From NCBI GenBank assembly GCA_008360955.1, contig LUCM01001884.1, forward strand, positions 289,232-353,231: DNA of 64,000 nt. Reading direction: 5' to 3'. Shown here one piece after another: positions 47,035-59,975 of this stretch. Source of the stretch: Fasciolopsis buskii (lineage: Eukaryota; Platyhelminthes; Trematoda; Plagiorchiida; Fasciolidae). Positions within the stretch are counted from its first letter, which is position 1, and each line of letters starts with the position of its first letter. Position numbers and translations under genes: made by a program. The notes under the pieces are model-generated. The model had not been told where the DNA came from, did not search any database, and saw nothing but the letters and a program-made list of their open reading frames with translations.

Positions 47035-47220
47035 GTAGCTCGGTGGTAGAGTATATTCCCGATACGCAGAAAGTCACATATTCGATTCCATCGCAGTCTC
47101 GGGTTTTGATTCAAAGCGCATAAGCAAGTTTTCCATTCTATACATCTTCAGAAGTTGGGAGCGATTTTAATGCATGTCACCCAAGGAGGAACATTGTTGA
47201 AAAGAAGAAATGAAGTAAGT
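47035..47220 (+). mobile_element. tRNA-like SINE, third type
   Basis: AGCGGTAGCTCGGTGGTAGA carries a near-perfect A box (TAGCTCGGTGG), and TATTCGATTCC, a near B box, follows after about 35 bases: a tRNA-like unit with an intact order. It continues into about 110 bases ending in AAAAGAAGAAATGAAGTAAG. I did not see a folded tRNA with a full acceptor stem, so a SINE is preferred over a functional tRNA. Within the tail, 47151-47213 is bounded by a good acceptor and donor and is fully open (KLGAILMHVTQGGTLLKRRN), so an exon is an alternative explanation for that part. Confidence 0.5.
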
Positions 47221-47940
47221 TGTGGAGCGCGGAGCTTTAGACTCCCTAGCTAGTGTGAAGACGAATAATCCGCAGCAAATTTCTTGCGCATAATTTCTAC
47301 TCAAGATTTAGCAGTATCGTCGAAGCCCACGTCGAGTTTTCCCAATAAAATCCTATGAAGTCTTCGCGGTCAGGCGGTGATAAAAAGCACGGCTGCTTCA
47401 ATACCTCTCTATAGTCAATTATTCCGTGCAGTCCGTGTTTAGGTACAAATGAAACTAGTGAGTTATGTATTATCTCACGTTTGCGTCTACTTGAAAATCT
47501 ATCGCGCGAATTTCACCCGAAAATCTCCTGTTGAACGTCATCGCGGACTGTCCGCCGAAGCCCATTTAGGACGAAGATACACATTCCACCGTATTGCAAA
47601 ACTGTCCTGATACATTTATGAAGGATTTCTTTACGGGACAGTTCACTGTGGAATTTGTCAAAAAAATTGATCGGTCAAATGCGTCCCGGCAATAGTGATG
47701 CGCCCTGATTTGCGATTGTGTAACACCGGACGTAAAGGTTCATGCGCTTTAACTAGTGCACAGAACTAACAATTTCGACTGTATACTAATATTCACCTGA
47801 AATGTCACGCTTGAGACCGGGGATCCAGATTCATCAACTATCTAAAAGAATATCTTCAAACTAAATCTCTAAGGGGTATCTTAAACGTTCAGCGTCATTT
47901 TTACTTACTGGAATAACTAATCACCACTAAATGCCATCTG
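47221..47940. other. No gene recognised
   Basis: No recognisable coding or RNA feature. Confidence 0.5.
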
Positions 47941-47944
47941 TAAT

Positions 47945-48132
47945 TCAAAAGTAAATTCGCCTTGTCGGTGCCGCTGATAAATGGAATCTTTCATGCGACT
48001 TTTTACGGTGGCAATCCAGCATTCTGGAGTAAATCTTAACTGTCACTACTTGGGTGAAAGTTGATGGACTTTCTAGCAACCAGAACTGTGGACTAAGTGG
48101 TCCGTACAATTTGAGGTCATCGAAATCAATTT
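47945..48132 (-). CDS. Candidate terminal exon, unknown protein
   Basis: On the minus strand a strong acceptor (TTGATTGTGCTTTCAG, just above 48132) opens a frame of about 61 codons ending at TGA (47947-47945). The product has protein character throughout: IDFDDLKLYGPLSPQFWLLE, then SPSTFTQVVTVKIYSRMLDC, then a basic tail with HRKKSHERFHLSAAPTRR. Length, acceptor and composition together make it one of the better minus-strand candidates. No domain is recognised and no partner exon was identified. Confidence 0.38.
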
Positions 48133-48245
48133 CTGAAAGCACAATCAATTGCTCATTTTTATTTGCTATAAAACAACTAAGATTTGATGGAAACGTTTTA
48201 AAATAGGCTCTTAGTTTTATCTAATGCATATGTTTCATTTCACCA

Positions 48246-48275
48246 GTATATATATATACATATATATATATATAT
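48246..48275. repeat. (TA)n microsatellite, interrupted
   Basis: About 14 TA units with one interruption (ATACATATA). Confidence 0.9.
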
Positions 48276-51200
48276 TCATCGGGAATAAAAATGAATTTAT
48301 TGTATTATGAAGGATCAGTCTGTTTTTCAATTAGTCCAGTCTAAAACGTGAAGTGACAGGGTGAACAATATAATCAGACAATGTGGTGGTTCGAATTCGT
48401 ACCAGGACATATCTGTTATCCGTAGCTGACTAGTGTAATGCAACAGGAGCAAATAGATGAAAAAAATTCCGTCCAAATCCCGTTCAAACCAGAAACGGGA
48501 CTGTTACACGTACCAAATGCCTGATCCCGATTTCATTTGATTTGGATACTCATCATGTCAGCTTATGTCGTTTGGAATTTTTGTCTTCATTCATTCTCGG
48601 CTTCAGCATACCATAGGATGACCTCTTGTCATGACTAGTGCAGTACACGTGGCATAAAACGTGACTAGCTTAGATCTGTAAATTCCAGTTGGGTTAAATT
48701 AAAAGACTTTCGGATTTAGATCTTGCCCACCAGAAAAGAGGAATTTTACCGAAGAATATCTTAGTCGGGATGACATAGAACCCTGGACCAACGCCAAATT
48801 TTAGTCCGCACCTTGAGAAATGACAGATTGTTTAGATTCAGTTTGTTTCGTTGTGAACGACTCAATATAATCAAGTTTACAAAACGAACCTTACATGTCA
48901 CTGGAGCTCAGTACAAATGGAAACAAAATCGAGTACCCGAAGATCTTATCCGAGACTCCAACTGCGACGGTGCTACATGCGCGACCGCATTGAGCGTCAG
49001 CAATAATCACTGGAGTTTGTCTAATGAACTGTGTTCAGGTCAATCTCCGAAACACTGGTCCATTAAGCAAACGCTTGGATGCGGGTGTGCATATGTATAT
49101 ACTTATACTTACGTGTGAACGCCCCCAGTGTGCGTGGCGTGTGCAGCCAGGTTTGTATTCAGTGTTCATTAGGCTGGTAGTTGTGCCGTGGCATGATAGT
49201 GTACCATGGACGACGTAACCCGTAGAACCTGACTGAGAGCAAGTTCGATAGTGACTGAGGTGGGAAATTGTGCATGAAGAGGCGGACTGGTAGGCAGAAG
49301 TTCACGTCTATCTATCTGACCGATCTGCAGACAAGGTGTTTCACGGTCGAATGCGGAAGTGACTGGGTATGCAACCATGACCTGTGACGGCTCCAGACAC
49401 CTGCTTGGATGGTCACACTATACAGCTGGTGAGAATAGTTATGTTTCCACTACTCTGCACTGGCGTCAAACTCTGAGGCTGTCAAAGCATCAGGGAGTAG
49501 CCCATCTCGTTTGCCCAAAGCTGTTGTACTAGATCACGTGAGAGCTTATATTTCACATGAACGTTTCTAGGATAATAAATGAATCACCAGAAGAAATGAA
49601 AATGTGAGTAATTTGATGTTGCTGAAGATTAATTGCACTACTGAAAGCGCACATTGGCAAATAAACAATCAGTCTGGGAGGTTGACTGGAGCAAACAATG
49701 TTAGCCAGTCCGCTGGTTATCCATGGCCGACTTCACGGTTTGAGCTGCTTTTGAACTTACTTTTCGTTAAACGGAACATAACCAGCAGAGTTATTATTGA
49801 CAATAACTGGAATGTAAGGGGGAAAGACACACAAAACAGATACAAATTAGTGGCACTGGTCTGCCTTTGTCTCATTGTCGCGACAGATCTGATTAGACCG
49901 GGCTGCCTATGATTAGATAGACAAATGCAATGCATTTTTGTTAATCTCATTTTCTGTTTGGAATTTGGCCACAAATTCAATCAGAAGGTGAAATTGATCG
50001 GTCAGCAGGATAAATCTGTTGTGATCTTTAATGGATTAAAAAAACTACGCTCCCCAGATTATATTGAACCTATTGGAAGCAAAAACATGCTTCGTCCGCA
50101 TGAGTTTTCGTTCTTCGGGGAAATCCACATCATTGTCCAGTCAACCTCTTTTTCGAGGGTCTGACTGCCCCTCGTGAGATCGTTCAAAGAAGGAATGACT
50201 TTGCCATCAATTACTTAAGACTTTTAGTTGTTGACAAGCCATAATCATCGTGGATAATAAAGAACGGAGGCCAGTTTGCAACTTTCATTGGAAACCCTGC
50301 ATATTTCCTATCCGTCTAGAGTGCAATCTTCACGGTGAATTAGCTTATTTCACTCCTAATCCATCTTCATGGTCTGCTTTGATCAATGTAATCTGAAATT
50401 ATCGTTTGTCTTACAGAATTTTAAAATATTCCTTTCCCCATATTTAATGCTGATTTGCGTTGATATTGTGGGGCTCTACGATGATCCACACGAACTCTGT
50501 GGACAGCGTTCCAGTTTCCGTTTGATTGACATTTGTTCAGGAATTCGCTATTTCAATGTTTTCATTACAGGCCTGCATTTCAAAAGGTCACCATCTTGGA
50601 AATATTTGGAATAACATTGTCAATTATTGATGACTTACTAAGAATCGTGAGTTTCAAGATCCTTCTGTATGAGTGAATGACTGCCCCTTTTGGTCAAAAC
50701 AGTAAATACCATCAGTATCAACAACTCTTGCGTGAGATCGCACTCGTGTACATTATATCAGTAAATTCCTACACTTAGTTGCAACCAAATACGCATGACA
50801 AATGCTCCTGTCTATTAATTTGCATTACGTCTCATTTTGACATTTTCCTGCCATCGGGTTTGTCTACTTGCAAAGATTTCGTCTGGGTCTGTCAGGTCAT
50901 TATGAATTTATGTGACAACTAGATATCTTTTCACCGTGGAAGAATAGTCATGTTGAATGAAACGTCAGCACACGTAACTGACAAGTGTACCACTGGTGGA
51001 GCGAATGCCTTAACCCGATTAGTCACACTCAAAAGTCAGTTTTGTTACGGGATGCGTCGTGCATACAGCGGACACTCCCACTCTGAAATTTCTAGTTACT
51101 TTTGACAGAGGGTCGATTGACTTAGTCAAAATTATTCAAATTAGTTCTGAAGCAAATACAAAGCGATGCACAATTGCCCAGAAAGAAAATAAGCAGCTGA

Positions 51201-54200
51201 CCAAACGGGTGGCTGTGGCGTAACTATGGCCAGATAACATTTACCACAGTGACAAATGTGGATAATCAATTACTTGAAAGCACTTGGATTTATTCCGTTT
51301 CTTTACTGATATAACGGGTACACTTTACCGCATAAAGCGGCATGATTTTCATGCAGCTTATGTTTTCCATTGCAAAAGCCTGTTAATTTCCTAAAAGATT
51401 TCCGTACTTACAATGATACTACTGCTACTACTCATAGCAAACAATAATAGCAGCAGTAGTTGTAAGAATAACAGTTGTAGAAGTATCAATGCTAGCAACA
51501 ATAATCATCATTGTCCTCCCTTACAACGCGAAAAGCCAATGTGTTTGTCAGTTATGCAGCTGTCTGAATAGCAATCACACTAAGGACAGCCTTAACCGAA
51601 ATTTAGTGTTTGCATTTGTCATTTTTCCCAACAACATAGTGAGAGTAAGGGAGGCAAGAAAAATGGTTATGGAGTGACTAGTCCACGATTAGCTCAGACT
51701 CATCTTTCAGTATCTGCTTGTGATCAGGAATAGATGCTTCGGGCTCCGAAATTTTTGTCCGTCCTGAACGTCTACATTAATGTTCTCAATTGACCATACA
51801 CGTCTCAAACAGCCTACTCAGTGAATTCACAAACAAAACTTGTTTCCACTAAACCATGAGCAAGAAGCAAATGCCAGACACTGTTCATTGTCTACGATTC
51901 AAGCATCCCTTGGGTGATTGTGAAGTTCATTTTTTATGCAATATCATCTTTATGACTGATCATTCCGAAATTCTCGTGTACAATCATTGATTTGCTTAAT
52001 AGAGTAGCCTCCTTCTTGATGGTCCCAAACAGTTTACCCCAATTATCAACATGGGTCAACATTCAGCTAACTAGCATCGAAATTATTAAAAATATATCTA
52101 CACATGCCGAAGTGGAAAGAAATACTATTGCCCAAGTAGACGGTCACAGGCAAACCTCACACACTCATGCAAATTAGTCAGTTATTTTATTACGAAGTTA
52201 ATAATTAGCAAAATCATCAATTGATTTGATCAACCTACCATACAGAAGCTTATTGTGTAGGTAGAAGATTGTGCATTGAAACTCTCAGGATGAAGCCTGC
52301 AACAGAACAAATCAGCAAAGATTTCTGATGTTTGGTTGCCTGAAGCAAAATAAAATCTAGGCAGTTGGCTCCTGAAGTACTAAGACCAGTATGCCCTGGT
52401 CCCCAGTCATATGACACAAGTATACTGACCAATTCATCACCATGAAACCGGGACAAGGTGAATAAAGCTTAGAAAGGAAAACGATACAAACTCGCAAAGT
52501 TATAACCAACGTCTCATTTTGAGTACGGCATAAGAGCATATCCCAATTCTTCAAAAATATCTCAAAGGTATCTACAACGAAGTCAATCGCAGAATACCAA
52601 GAATCACTTTTGTGCATCGAACAGATAAAGTCGGTTGAGGTTCGATGATGTTTCGGCGACAGGAAAAGGGACAACATCAAAAAGCGTAAAAGACGAAAAT
52701 AGTCCAGTGGAGCTGGTTAAATTTAACCTTTTGGAGACTTTTTCACTGACTAGAAAAGCACCTGTTCACTTTCAGCTAATGTCAGCTAAATTACCCTACG
52801 GAAGACAGAAATGTAATGTTGGTTGGGACATGGATTGTGAACCTGGAGTCCATAGTCCCAAATCCTTACTTTTTCTAGCTTTTGGTGATTCATTTGACTT
52901 AGATTTTGTCGTACGCTAATCAGCTTCGCGTAATCTATATCCTCCACCTTCCGCCTGATTCCTGTTTAATGCTGAATCCTACTGAGTCTTCTCTAGTCTG
53001 CTTGGACCGAAGTTGAAATCTGAACTTTGCGCAACCCTAACGATAACTGCTCCCTAACTAGTCCGGTCTGCTTGAACTCCATTTCCACGTCGTCTGACCT
53101 CATTACGTGACAGAATTGATTGACACTGGCTTACTTGGTCGATCTACATATATCGAGTTTCAGGTTGTATTTTTTTGCCTAAATTTCGTGAGGTTTTAGA
53201 CATTGGTTTCGAAGTGGGCCGATATTGAGTTGCGGTCATCGACTAAGTTAAACACAAGGAGATTTACTAAAACTCAGGCAATATTTTGCGGCTATCTGAA
53301 AAGAAGTCCATCACATGAGCACAGTCAGATTCTTGATGCTTCAGGGATTTTAAATGCTAGTTCAGTATTGATAACAATATTAAGGGTGGAAATAGCACGG
53401 CTCATTATGTGCACTGATTCACCTGCGAAATCCAAACTTACTGAAAAATTTTGTCTAAATGTCTTAATCTATCTAGTTGGGAGTAAATCGAAACTCGAGG
53501 TTGTATCCATTCCACCTGCGTAACCTTAAACCCCAGACCAGTAGCACCGGTTTTCCATAGAATTGATGGAAACTAACTCTGTATTACCGAATAGTCTTTG
53601 CATTGGACGGGGCACAGTGATTAGCGGGAGTGAAGTAAAATATTCCAAAGCTGAGGTTCGTGTTATTGCCTCAATTGTCCCTCATGGTCGGCAGTGGATC
53701 TCTCAGGCTCCCATTTGGCTGCTCGCCCTGAAAGACTCCCGAAATGCTCCAATTTGGCTGCGTCTCATACAGCCTCTGCTGAGAAAGTCCCACGCACTGC
53801 CTGATGTGGACGCAATTGCTTTCACAAAACTGCTAAGACGAAGCCGAATGCTCGGCACCTTTCACGGAAATAACTGGCTTTTGGTACTCCGTCTAGGTTG
53901 ACTAAGCCTTAATCAAAAATCAGCAACAGGTAAAATGCGAAGCTTGCGGATGTGTGCTCACCGACGTTTGTGGAAGAGCATAGTACTGAACACCCTGGAT
54001 CTCTAGCCCATGTGAAGCCGCATGAAGTGAACAGTCTGTCACCGGTCCTCAATGGATTAGATATTTTAGTCAAAGGCTTCTGGTAGGATCCCCTAAATCA
54101 ACCCTCTATTTCTGTTCCGTAGATTGGATGTTATCTTTAGCCACGTTGAAGAAAAATTCCCAGATCCCCTTAGATTCTATAAACTGGCATCAAAATCTCA

Positions 54201-55265
54201 TTCCCATGTATATGCAAAACCCACTAGTGATTAGGTCCCAACTCCAAACTCACCTAAAACAGTCGGTTTGACGGTGTGTATTAGGGATCATACAAATTGG
54301 ATAATCTGTTCCCAAACAGATCTGTTACCCTTCTCATTATTACAGGTTACCTGGGAATGAGTATCAGTAAATACCTACAGGCGCGTTTGCCAGAGTGATT
54401 TTTTTACGGGTGAAGCAAGGTTATTCGCAATAGAAACGAAATTTTAGGATAGAACGGCCCACATTTCGAGATACTGAGTCTTATTTTTCATTATTCTTAT
54501 TAAGTAACTGTTTGCCACAACAAAACGATGCGGAACTGTGTGTGTTATGTGAAGAAACATCTTTGTCTCTTCTCCCATCAGTCAGTGGTCCTCGAATCCG
54601 GGCAATTAAAGTAAAGAACCACCTACCTGTCTCGTTATCTTCTGATCTACTAGGATCTTATTGGTTCTACTCTACTCCAAGTTTCACACCTATGCTTCCT
54701 AATCCCATATAGTCCTTACTGGGGTATAGTGGGCTCTGACGGTTAAGTGGTATATCCCTGCACTTTGGTCATACACGATACATGCAATAAAAAGCTGAAG
54801 ACTTGCAGTTTTGGAAACTGTGAGACCTCTAACTAGATAACCGCCTAAAATTCGTGACTGCTGCTGTTGATAAAATTTCATTAACTTACTAGTGGCTGTT
54901 CTCTGTGAAATAAGAGAGCGAGAAGGTCAGTGAACATTAGAATCAGAGATCCTTGTTGTAAGTTCTCACTGAATTCGCACGGCATAATGTTTCTCACAGC
55001 CCATGGTGAATCGGTAGAATCCTCAATTTTGGGGGTGATTTCCGACCTTCGTTGCTCCGAGCAGTTTGAAACTGGTTGTTTTCAATTCAAAGACTTTTAA
55101 CTAGACGGAATATTGCAAACTGTCATACAATTCTCTACCACAATACCTTAAAACACATCCATAGACAGACATGATCAACCCCCAGTAGGTTTCAGGTCCG
55201 AGATTTTTCACTTTATCTCGACAAAGAATCGGCGAAAAGCAATGTTTTCAGAAATGCGAACAAGG
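48276..55265. other. No gene called; several open stretches
   Basis: About 7 kb without a recognised family. Protein-like frames without paired splice borders occur at 49925-50164 (+), 52635-52919 (+, with DENSPVELVKFNLLETFSLT), 53563-53901 (+) and 54512-54712 (+, with DAELCVLCEETSLSLLPSVS). At 51415-51490 there is a run of CTA/GCA/AAT triplets with a small inverted repeat (ACTACTGCTA versus TAGCAGCAGTAGT). I do not call genes here. Confidence 0.35.
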
Positions 55266-55269
55266 TCGA

Positions 55270-55345
55270 AATGGGAAACTGAAAAATAAGGGGAAGACTT
55301 GAACCCATGACATTCGCGATGCAGACAGCTTGGCCATTGCTAGTC
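55270..55345 (-). mobile_element. Diverged SINE family A head
   Basis: On the minus strand, A box TGGCCAAGCTG is followed after about 30 bases by B box GGGTTCAAGTCTTCCCC (reverse complement of about 55290-55306). A box, spacing and the following CCCC match the family A head at 38.0 kb; the characteristic tail is missing. Confidence 0.45.
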
Positions 55346-57570
55346 ACCACAAACGGAAGGATTTGTCCTGTCTCAAATAGAAGCCTATCATTCCCCCTTT
55401 CTGCATTTCATTTCCAAAAGAATCTAAGTATGCATGTGAAGTTTAAGTCAGTCAAAGTCAAAAACCAAAAAACCGACTACCTTCGTCATCCGTTCGACAG
55501 TACGGAGCTGGCAGCAGCTATTGCCCGAAAATGTTTTCAATTTTGTGTGGCACATAAGAGAAGTTCTATCAGACCGAAAATGTTTCGGGTACAACCAGTA
55601 CTCAGCTGAACTCGCATCTTTGCGTAAAAGCACACAGTTTTTCCACCACTACTGTAAGGGAATTATTTTTGTAAGTTCCGATGCCATAGGAAGTTTTGTT
55701 CTGTTTCCCCTCGGGGTGATCCTCACAGACAACTCAATCGTGACTGTGATGGCCAAAAATGATCCGAACTTAAAATTGACAAGCTGACTTCCCTTGGGAT
55801 TAGAAAACATTCGTAGCCATTTCGTCGACAATGGTGGATGATAATAGACTTTCATTTTCATCGGTCGATCATGTTGGTCCTTCTTCTTATTCGTTTTGTT
55901 ACACTGGTTTATTACGTACCACTATCACACTTATGGTTCCATTCAGCTGACGACTGCCTTACTTGGTCGCCGGCTAGCGGGAAATCCTTTTGATTTGTAG
56001 TTTTCGTCCAAGCCAGAAAAACCGCTTATCCAGTCTGTTAAAAAGCATCAACTGAATACTTGTTGGATCATGAAGTTACAATATCATGCATCCTCTCCCA
56101 AGTTGATATGGGTCAAACGCCTTAGATATTGCCTGCGGAAGAACATCAGTTTTACGTAGACCGGAATTTCAGAAATTTTTGTCGTCACTTATTTCAGCTG
56201 CGATCATTGCTTTGTGTACATTGGTTTCACTACTTAATAGAGTATTGAAAGATGAAATTTTACCAGCTGATTTCTAGTCGACATTTTAAACAGATTTTTT
56301 CCCCATAGTGTTGGATAAACTATGACAGTCTTTCACCCTTATCTAGTTTAGCTGCGAACAAGTGCTTTACTTTATCGCTTCCCGATAAGGTCTGATTCCC
56401 GTCCGCTTTGGTTACCTGCCCATCTACGAGCCTAAAGTCGTCCCCAGTTCTGTTCACGAGATACATTCGCAGTTTGCTGTGTAAGAGACAAGAAGCAGGT
56501 GACTTATTATGATTCGCACTCAAACAATGGCCGGTACACGATTAATGCACAGATTTATCCATTTCGGGTGTTTTGGTCTTTGCAAAAGCACATCCACCAG
56601 TGGAGTTACCTAAGCCACAAATGCACACGTCGTATGGATAAGTCAAAAGTTCCAATCGCTTAGTGAATACTGTGTCAAATCATCCATTTTGTTCTTTGGA
56701 TGACGACCGACGCCCCTAATCACCACCGCTTCGGGATTGGTTCGTCAGCCGTGCGAGCTGATTGGTTCAAATCCCATTCTGAATTCACCAACCACAGGTT
56801 TGCTTCAATGATTGATTTCAGTGTCAGCTCGTCTCGTGTCATACGCGCCCGAACGCACGCACGTAAGCACACAAACAAGTATTCTACGGGACGTCATTGA
56901 AAAGTGAACCTGAGTGCATCTGCGGCTTGCATATCATCTACAATTCACTCGGTTAAAGCAGAGGTTGTCGCTGTGCTGCTTCCAGCCCACTCTGGGGCGA
57001 ATTTACGGCCAAGCAAAAATGTTTCCCTTGAGCGTGGTTGTTCACACGTGGCTCATCTCTCTCTGTCTCTGGCAGAAAGCGTCGGATTTGACGGACTAAA
57101 CATACATGTGGAAATATTACCCTCATCTTCATTGTCATTACCATAACAGTTGACATCATTATCACTTGTGTTGCTTCAAATACCAATTGGAAACTGTGTA
57201 TTAGACCAACCAGAGCACGTGCACCCTCTCAAGTAGGGTCACATTGTTCGAACTTAAGGATTTTCTCACGGATATTTCCCAACACGAATTTGGCTCCCTC
57301 TGGTAAGCATTCGAAGAAAGCTTATGTATATATTAACCTAGAAGTCAAATTGCATTTCATAATCATTTAAGTAGGATTAAACAGTGCGAAGCTCGTTTTC
57401 TGTGTGGGATGGTATGTTTTACCGTAACATTGCTCAAAATATCAGGGTAAACCTTGGAAGTATTTGGGTCTTCTAAAAAGAAGACTTCCATCGCAGAAGT
57501 CAAAGTCTCTGTGGGCAACAGCTTGTGACCATGCAAATCCCGGTGAAGGATAAGCATTCAGTCTTGCACC
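55346..57570. other. No gene called; G+C-richer open patch at 56.7-57.15 kb
   Basis: Between about 56700 and 57150 the composition rises and frames are open on both strands, including HSGANLRPSKNVSLERGCSH on the plus strand (56904-57146). The overlapping alternatives prevent a call. A minus-strand frame at 56320-56523 (RLVDGQVTKADGNQTLSGSD) faintly recalls the linker between endonuclease and polymerase of LINEs. A minus-strand frame at 57363-57557 is protein-like without splice support. Confidence 0.35.
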
Positions 57571-57574
57571 GTGG

Positions 57575-57760
57575 TATTTAACCGAATCGCCGAGGGCTAC
57601 TCCCGAAAGCAACGAGTCTAGGGTTTCGACATGCAGACGTTCATCCCAGGTTCACATTTCCGTTAGGCTTCAACAGATATTTGTGGGGGATGATTTTTCC
57701 AGGAGTGAAACAGCTGTGAAGTAGTTCCGTGGAAACGTTCATTTCCTAACCCAGTACCTA
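57575..57760 (+). mobile_element. Diverged SINE family B
   Basis: A degenerate B box (AGGTTCACATTTCC) is followed by GATGATTTTTCCAGGAGTGA, AACAGCTGTGAAG and GTGGAAACG. This matches in order the tail of the intact copy at 20.7 kb (GATGATTCCTAACAAGGATG, AAACAGCTGTACAG, GTTTCC). An old copy. Confidence 0.55.
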
Positions 57761-57821
57761 GATGTATACATTAGGTATCATTTTCATGGGGACTACAATA
57801 AGCTGTTCATCGGTCACTCAC

Positions 57822-57900
57822 CAAAAACTCGCTTGTTTCTTCTGCATTATCGCGTGATATATACTGCGTTCTATCAGCATAAATGATTCTTTGCATTGGC
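57822..57900 (-). CDS. Candidate internal exon, unknown protein
   Basis: On the minus strand an acceptor-like CGTTTACTAAG is followed by one base and 26 open codons (PMQRIIYADRTQYISRDNAE, then ETSEFL), ending exactly at a consensus donor (TTTTTG then GTGAGT, reverse complement of 57816-57821). The product is charged and protein-like. The pyrimidine tract is short and no partner exon is proven; the next intron would contain the family B SINE at 57.6 kb. Confidence 0.28.
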
Positions 57901-57907
57901 CTTAGTA

Positions 57908-59540
57908 AACGAATGTTTTGTGAAGATCAGAACGAGTGTTAGAAGTAGAATAATACGTCAATAGTAGATCGGCCTTCGGAAACCCTGCGTGTGTCTTAGC
58001 AACGAATTTCTGAGTCCAAATGCTCACCGTAGTAAGGAAGTTTCTGGTTTGAACAAATTCTGCTAGAAGAAGGGTCTACTTTATGGATGTCATAAATAAT
58101 GGTTGTGATTCGTTGGAGCTGGGTGCTGAGCGGTGCTCCTGTACATTTTGGCTCCGGAGAAGCTAATCGGTTGCTTCTTCCGGATAAGATTTGGACCTTT
58201 GTGTTCGATGCAGATGGCAGTTAGCTGTCGCCTGACTCATTAGCACACCTGACATTTGAGGGCCGTAGAATACTATGCCCCATCAAGTTTTGGGGTCACG
58301 TTTGCTGATCTCTCCCTTCAATGCAGTGGGGATAATAAGATAAAGGCCTTCCTCTGCACCCATGCAAGAAGTGTGACAAGATGAAAGTACTTTAAAAGAC
58401 CACCGACTCAGAAGAATCTATATTCGTATTTCATAGAGTGCTTCAGAGAGTTTTGTGCGCTCTAGCAATCTTCAACTTGGTTTGATGTGCCTGTCAAACG
58501 GTTTATCGGGCTGTTATCGACAAGAATACATCAGCATTCCTGAGCCACCGCTGACAGCTCCACGATTTATGAAGGCCACATAAGTGGCATGTACTCCCAA
58601 GGGCATAGAATTCTACCACATCATATGTGCAGTTCGTCTGAGAATTATTTTTTGGACGAATGTGGGGCATTTCATAATGACACGTATTTTGGGAATGTCT
58701 GCTCATGTACATCAAGCGAAACCCGTTCAAAGGTATAGTGCAAATGATCTGAAAATTCCCGCTTCCAATGCAAAACTTAGTGACCTGTTATATATGCACT
58801 ACTAAGTAAAGTAAAATGTCGCATTTGTTTTATACAGAGGAATTCACGGATCGATAAGAGGTAATTTGAAATTCTGCAAACGACCGAAAAGACTGCTAAT
58901 AAGTTGTACTGTTCGTTTTGCATGCATAATCCCACTGGTACCTTCACATTCTTCCTCATTTGTATGTGTCTAAACCCTGTGATTCTCACACGTTTGTTTT
59001 TCTACCATCTGCATGTCTGTCAACGGACTGAAATCTGTATGGTTACCAGGGCCGTTCCGTAAAGTTACTTCAGCAAGTACCGCTGTCTGAGCAGTTTCGT
59101 TTTATCACATGAAGGTCGCCACTTGAATTTACTGCCGGGTTACCTTAAGGTTCATCTTCTCTGCTGCTCAAATGTTTATCAACCGAGTGACAGTCGAACA
59201 CTAAGGTTAGAAAAGCAAATGCATAAGGGTTAGCACACTTTCCCTAGCATCAAAACGCATAGTTGCGTGAGCACCCGGAGCAATGCTGCATGTGCATCTC
59301 CAGGTGGCTGTAATATTACACATCGTTAGGCTGTTCACACTTACCTGCGGTTTAGATGGGGACGGCCAGTGCGAGAGCGTGGTAGATTTTCGCTTGATTA
59401 GCGTCATTCGTCCGAACTCGCCAAATAAGTCCTACCATACCTAAGGTTAACTCCCTCGTCTTGTTCCACCGAACGAGTAATAATTGCCGGAAAATTGTGA
59501 AAATCAAGTAAACTAATATGCCCTGAAAACAATAAGGGTA
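57908..59540. other. No gene recognised
   Basis: No family, RNA gene or convincing exon was seen. Confidence 0.45.
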
Positions 59541-59547
59541 CAATCAG

Positions 59548-59673
59548 GAACGTATGATGACAGAAATTTGTCTGGTTTGGCGCTTTGCTGTGCATCCCTA
59601 CGATTTTCTGTTCGCCCGATTCCCGGAGCCCTTTGATATGAACAGACGGTGGTGGGTGCCATTTTTCTGCTTG
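59548..59673 (+). CDS. Candidate exon with Trp/Pro-rich, membrane-protein-like product
   Basis: A frame of 42 codons ends exactly at a consensus donor (TGCTTG followed by GTAAGT at 59674). It contains two ATGs (59554, 59557) and reads MMTEICLVWRFAVHPYDF, then LFARFPEPFDMNRRWWVPFF. The second half is about half G+C with coding-like codon choice, clearly unlike the flanking DNA. It could be a first coding exon, or an internal one using the weak acceptor ending 59547. The pattern WRFAVHP... followed by a basic NRRWWVPFF is loosely like the second cytoplasmic loop and helix IV of a rhodopsin-like receptor, but I do not recognise the family. Confidence 0.48.
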
Positions 59674-59953
59674 GTAAGTCCTCCGTTTGGCGTTCGTATA
59701 TAGTTAATCCTAGAAACATGTAAGGAAAAATGATCGTCTTTTTTGGAAAATTCCCAGTGGTTGTTTGTTTAGATGGACGGCCACCTGATGCAAAGGGCGC
59801 CATCTGTTGATTTGGTCAGGGAAATCTCAGTGTTCTCCTAAAAATGCAGTGGAAAGCACGGGGAAGGTGGTCCTCATTACTATACACGAAAAACAATTAA
59901 CCTTACTGCAAAAGTGAAAACAAAATACGCTTTTTTTCTCCCCTTTGTGCCAG

Positions 59954-59975
59954 TTAAGGCGGCCTACAGCCTCAG
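59954..59975 (+). CDS. Candidate 22-nt microexon following 59548-59673
   Basis: An extremely pyrimidine-rich acceptor (TTTTTTTCTCCCCTTTGTGC then CAG, ending 59953) and a good donor (CCTCAG followed by GTAAAT at 59976) enclose 22 bases. Following the upstream exon in phase 0 it reads LRRPTAS and leaves one base. The phase it leaves is the one used by the next candidate at 60471. Confidence 0.33.

Noticed and set aside
56320..56523. LINE linker region on the minus strand
   Set aside because: The stretch RLVDGQVTKADGNQTLSGSD is only faintly similar and no polymerase motif follows.
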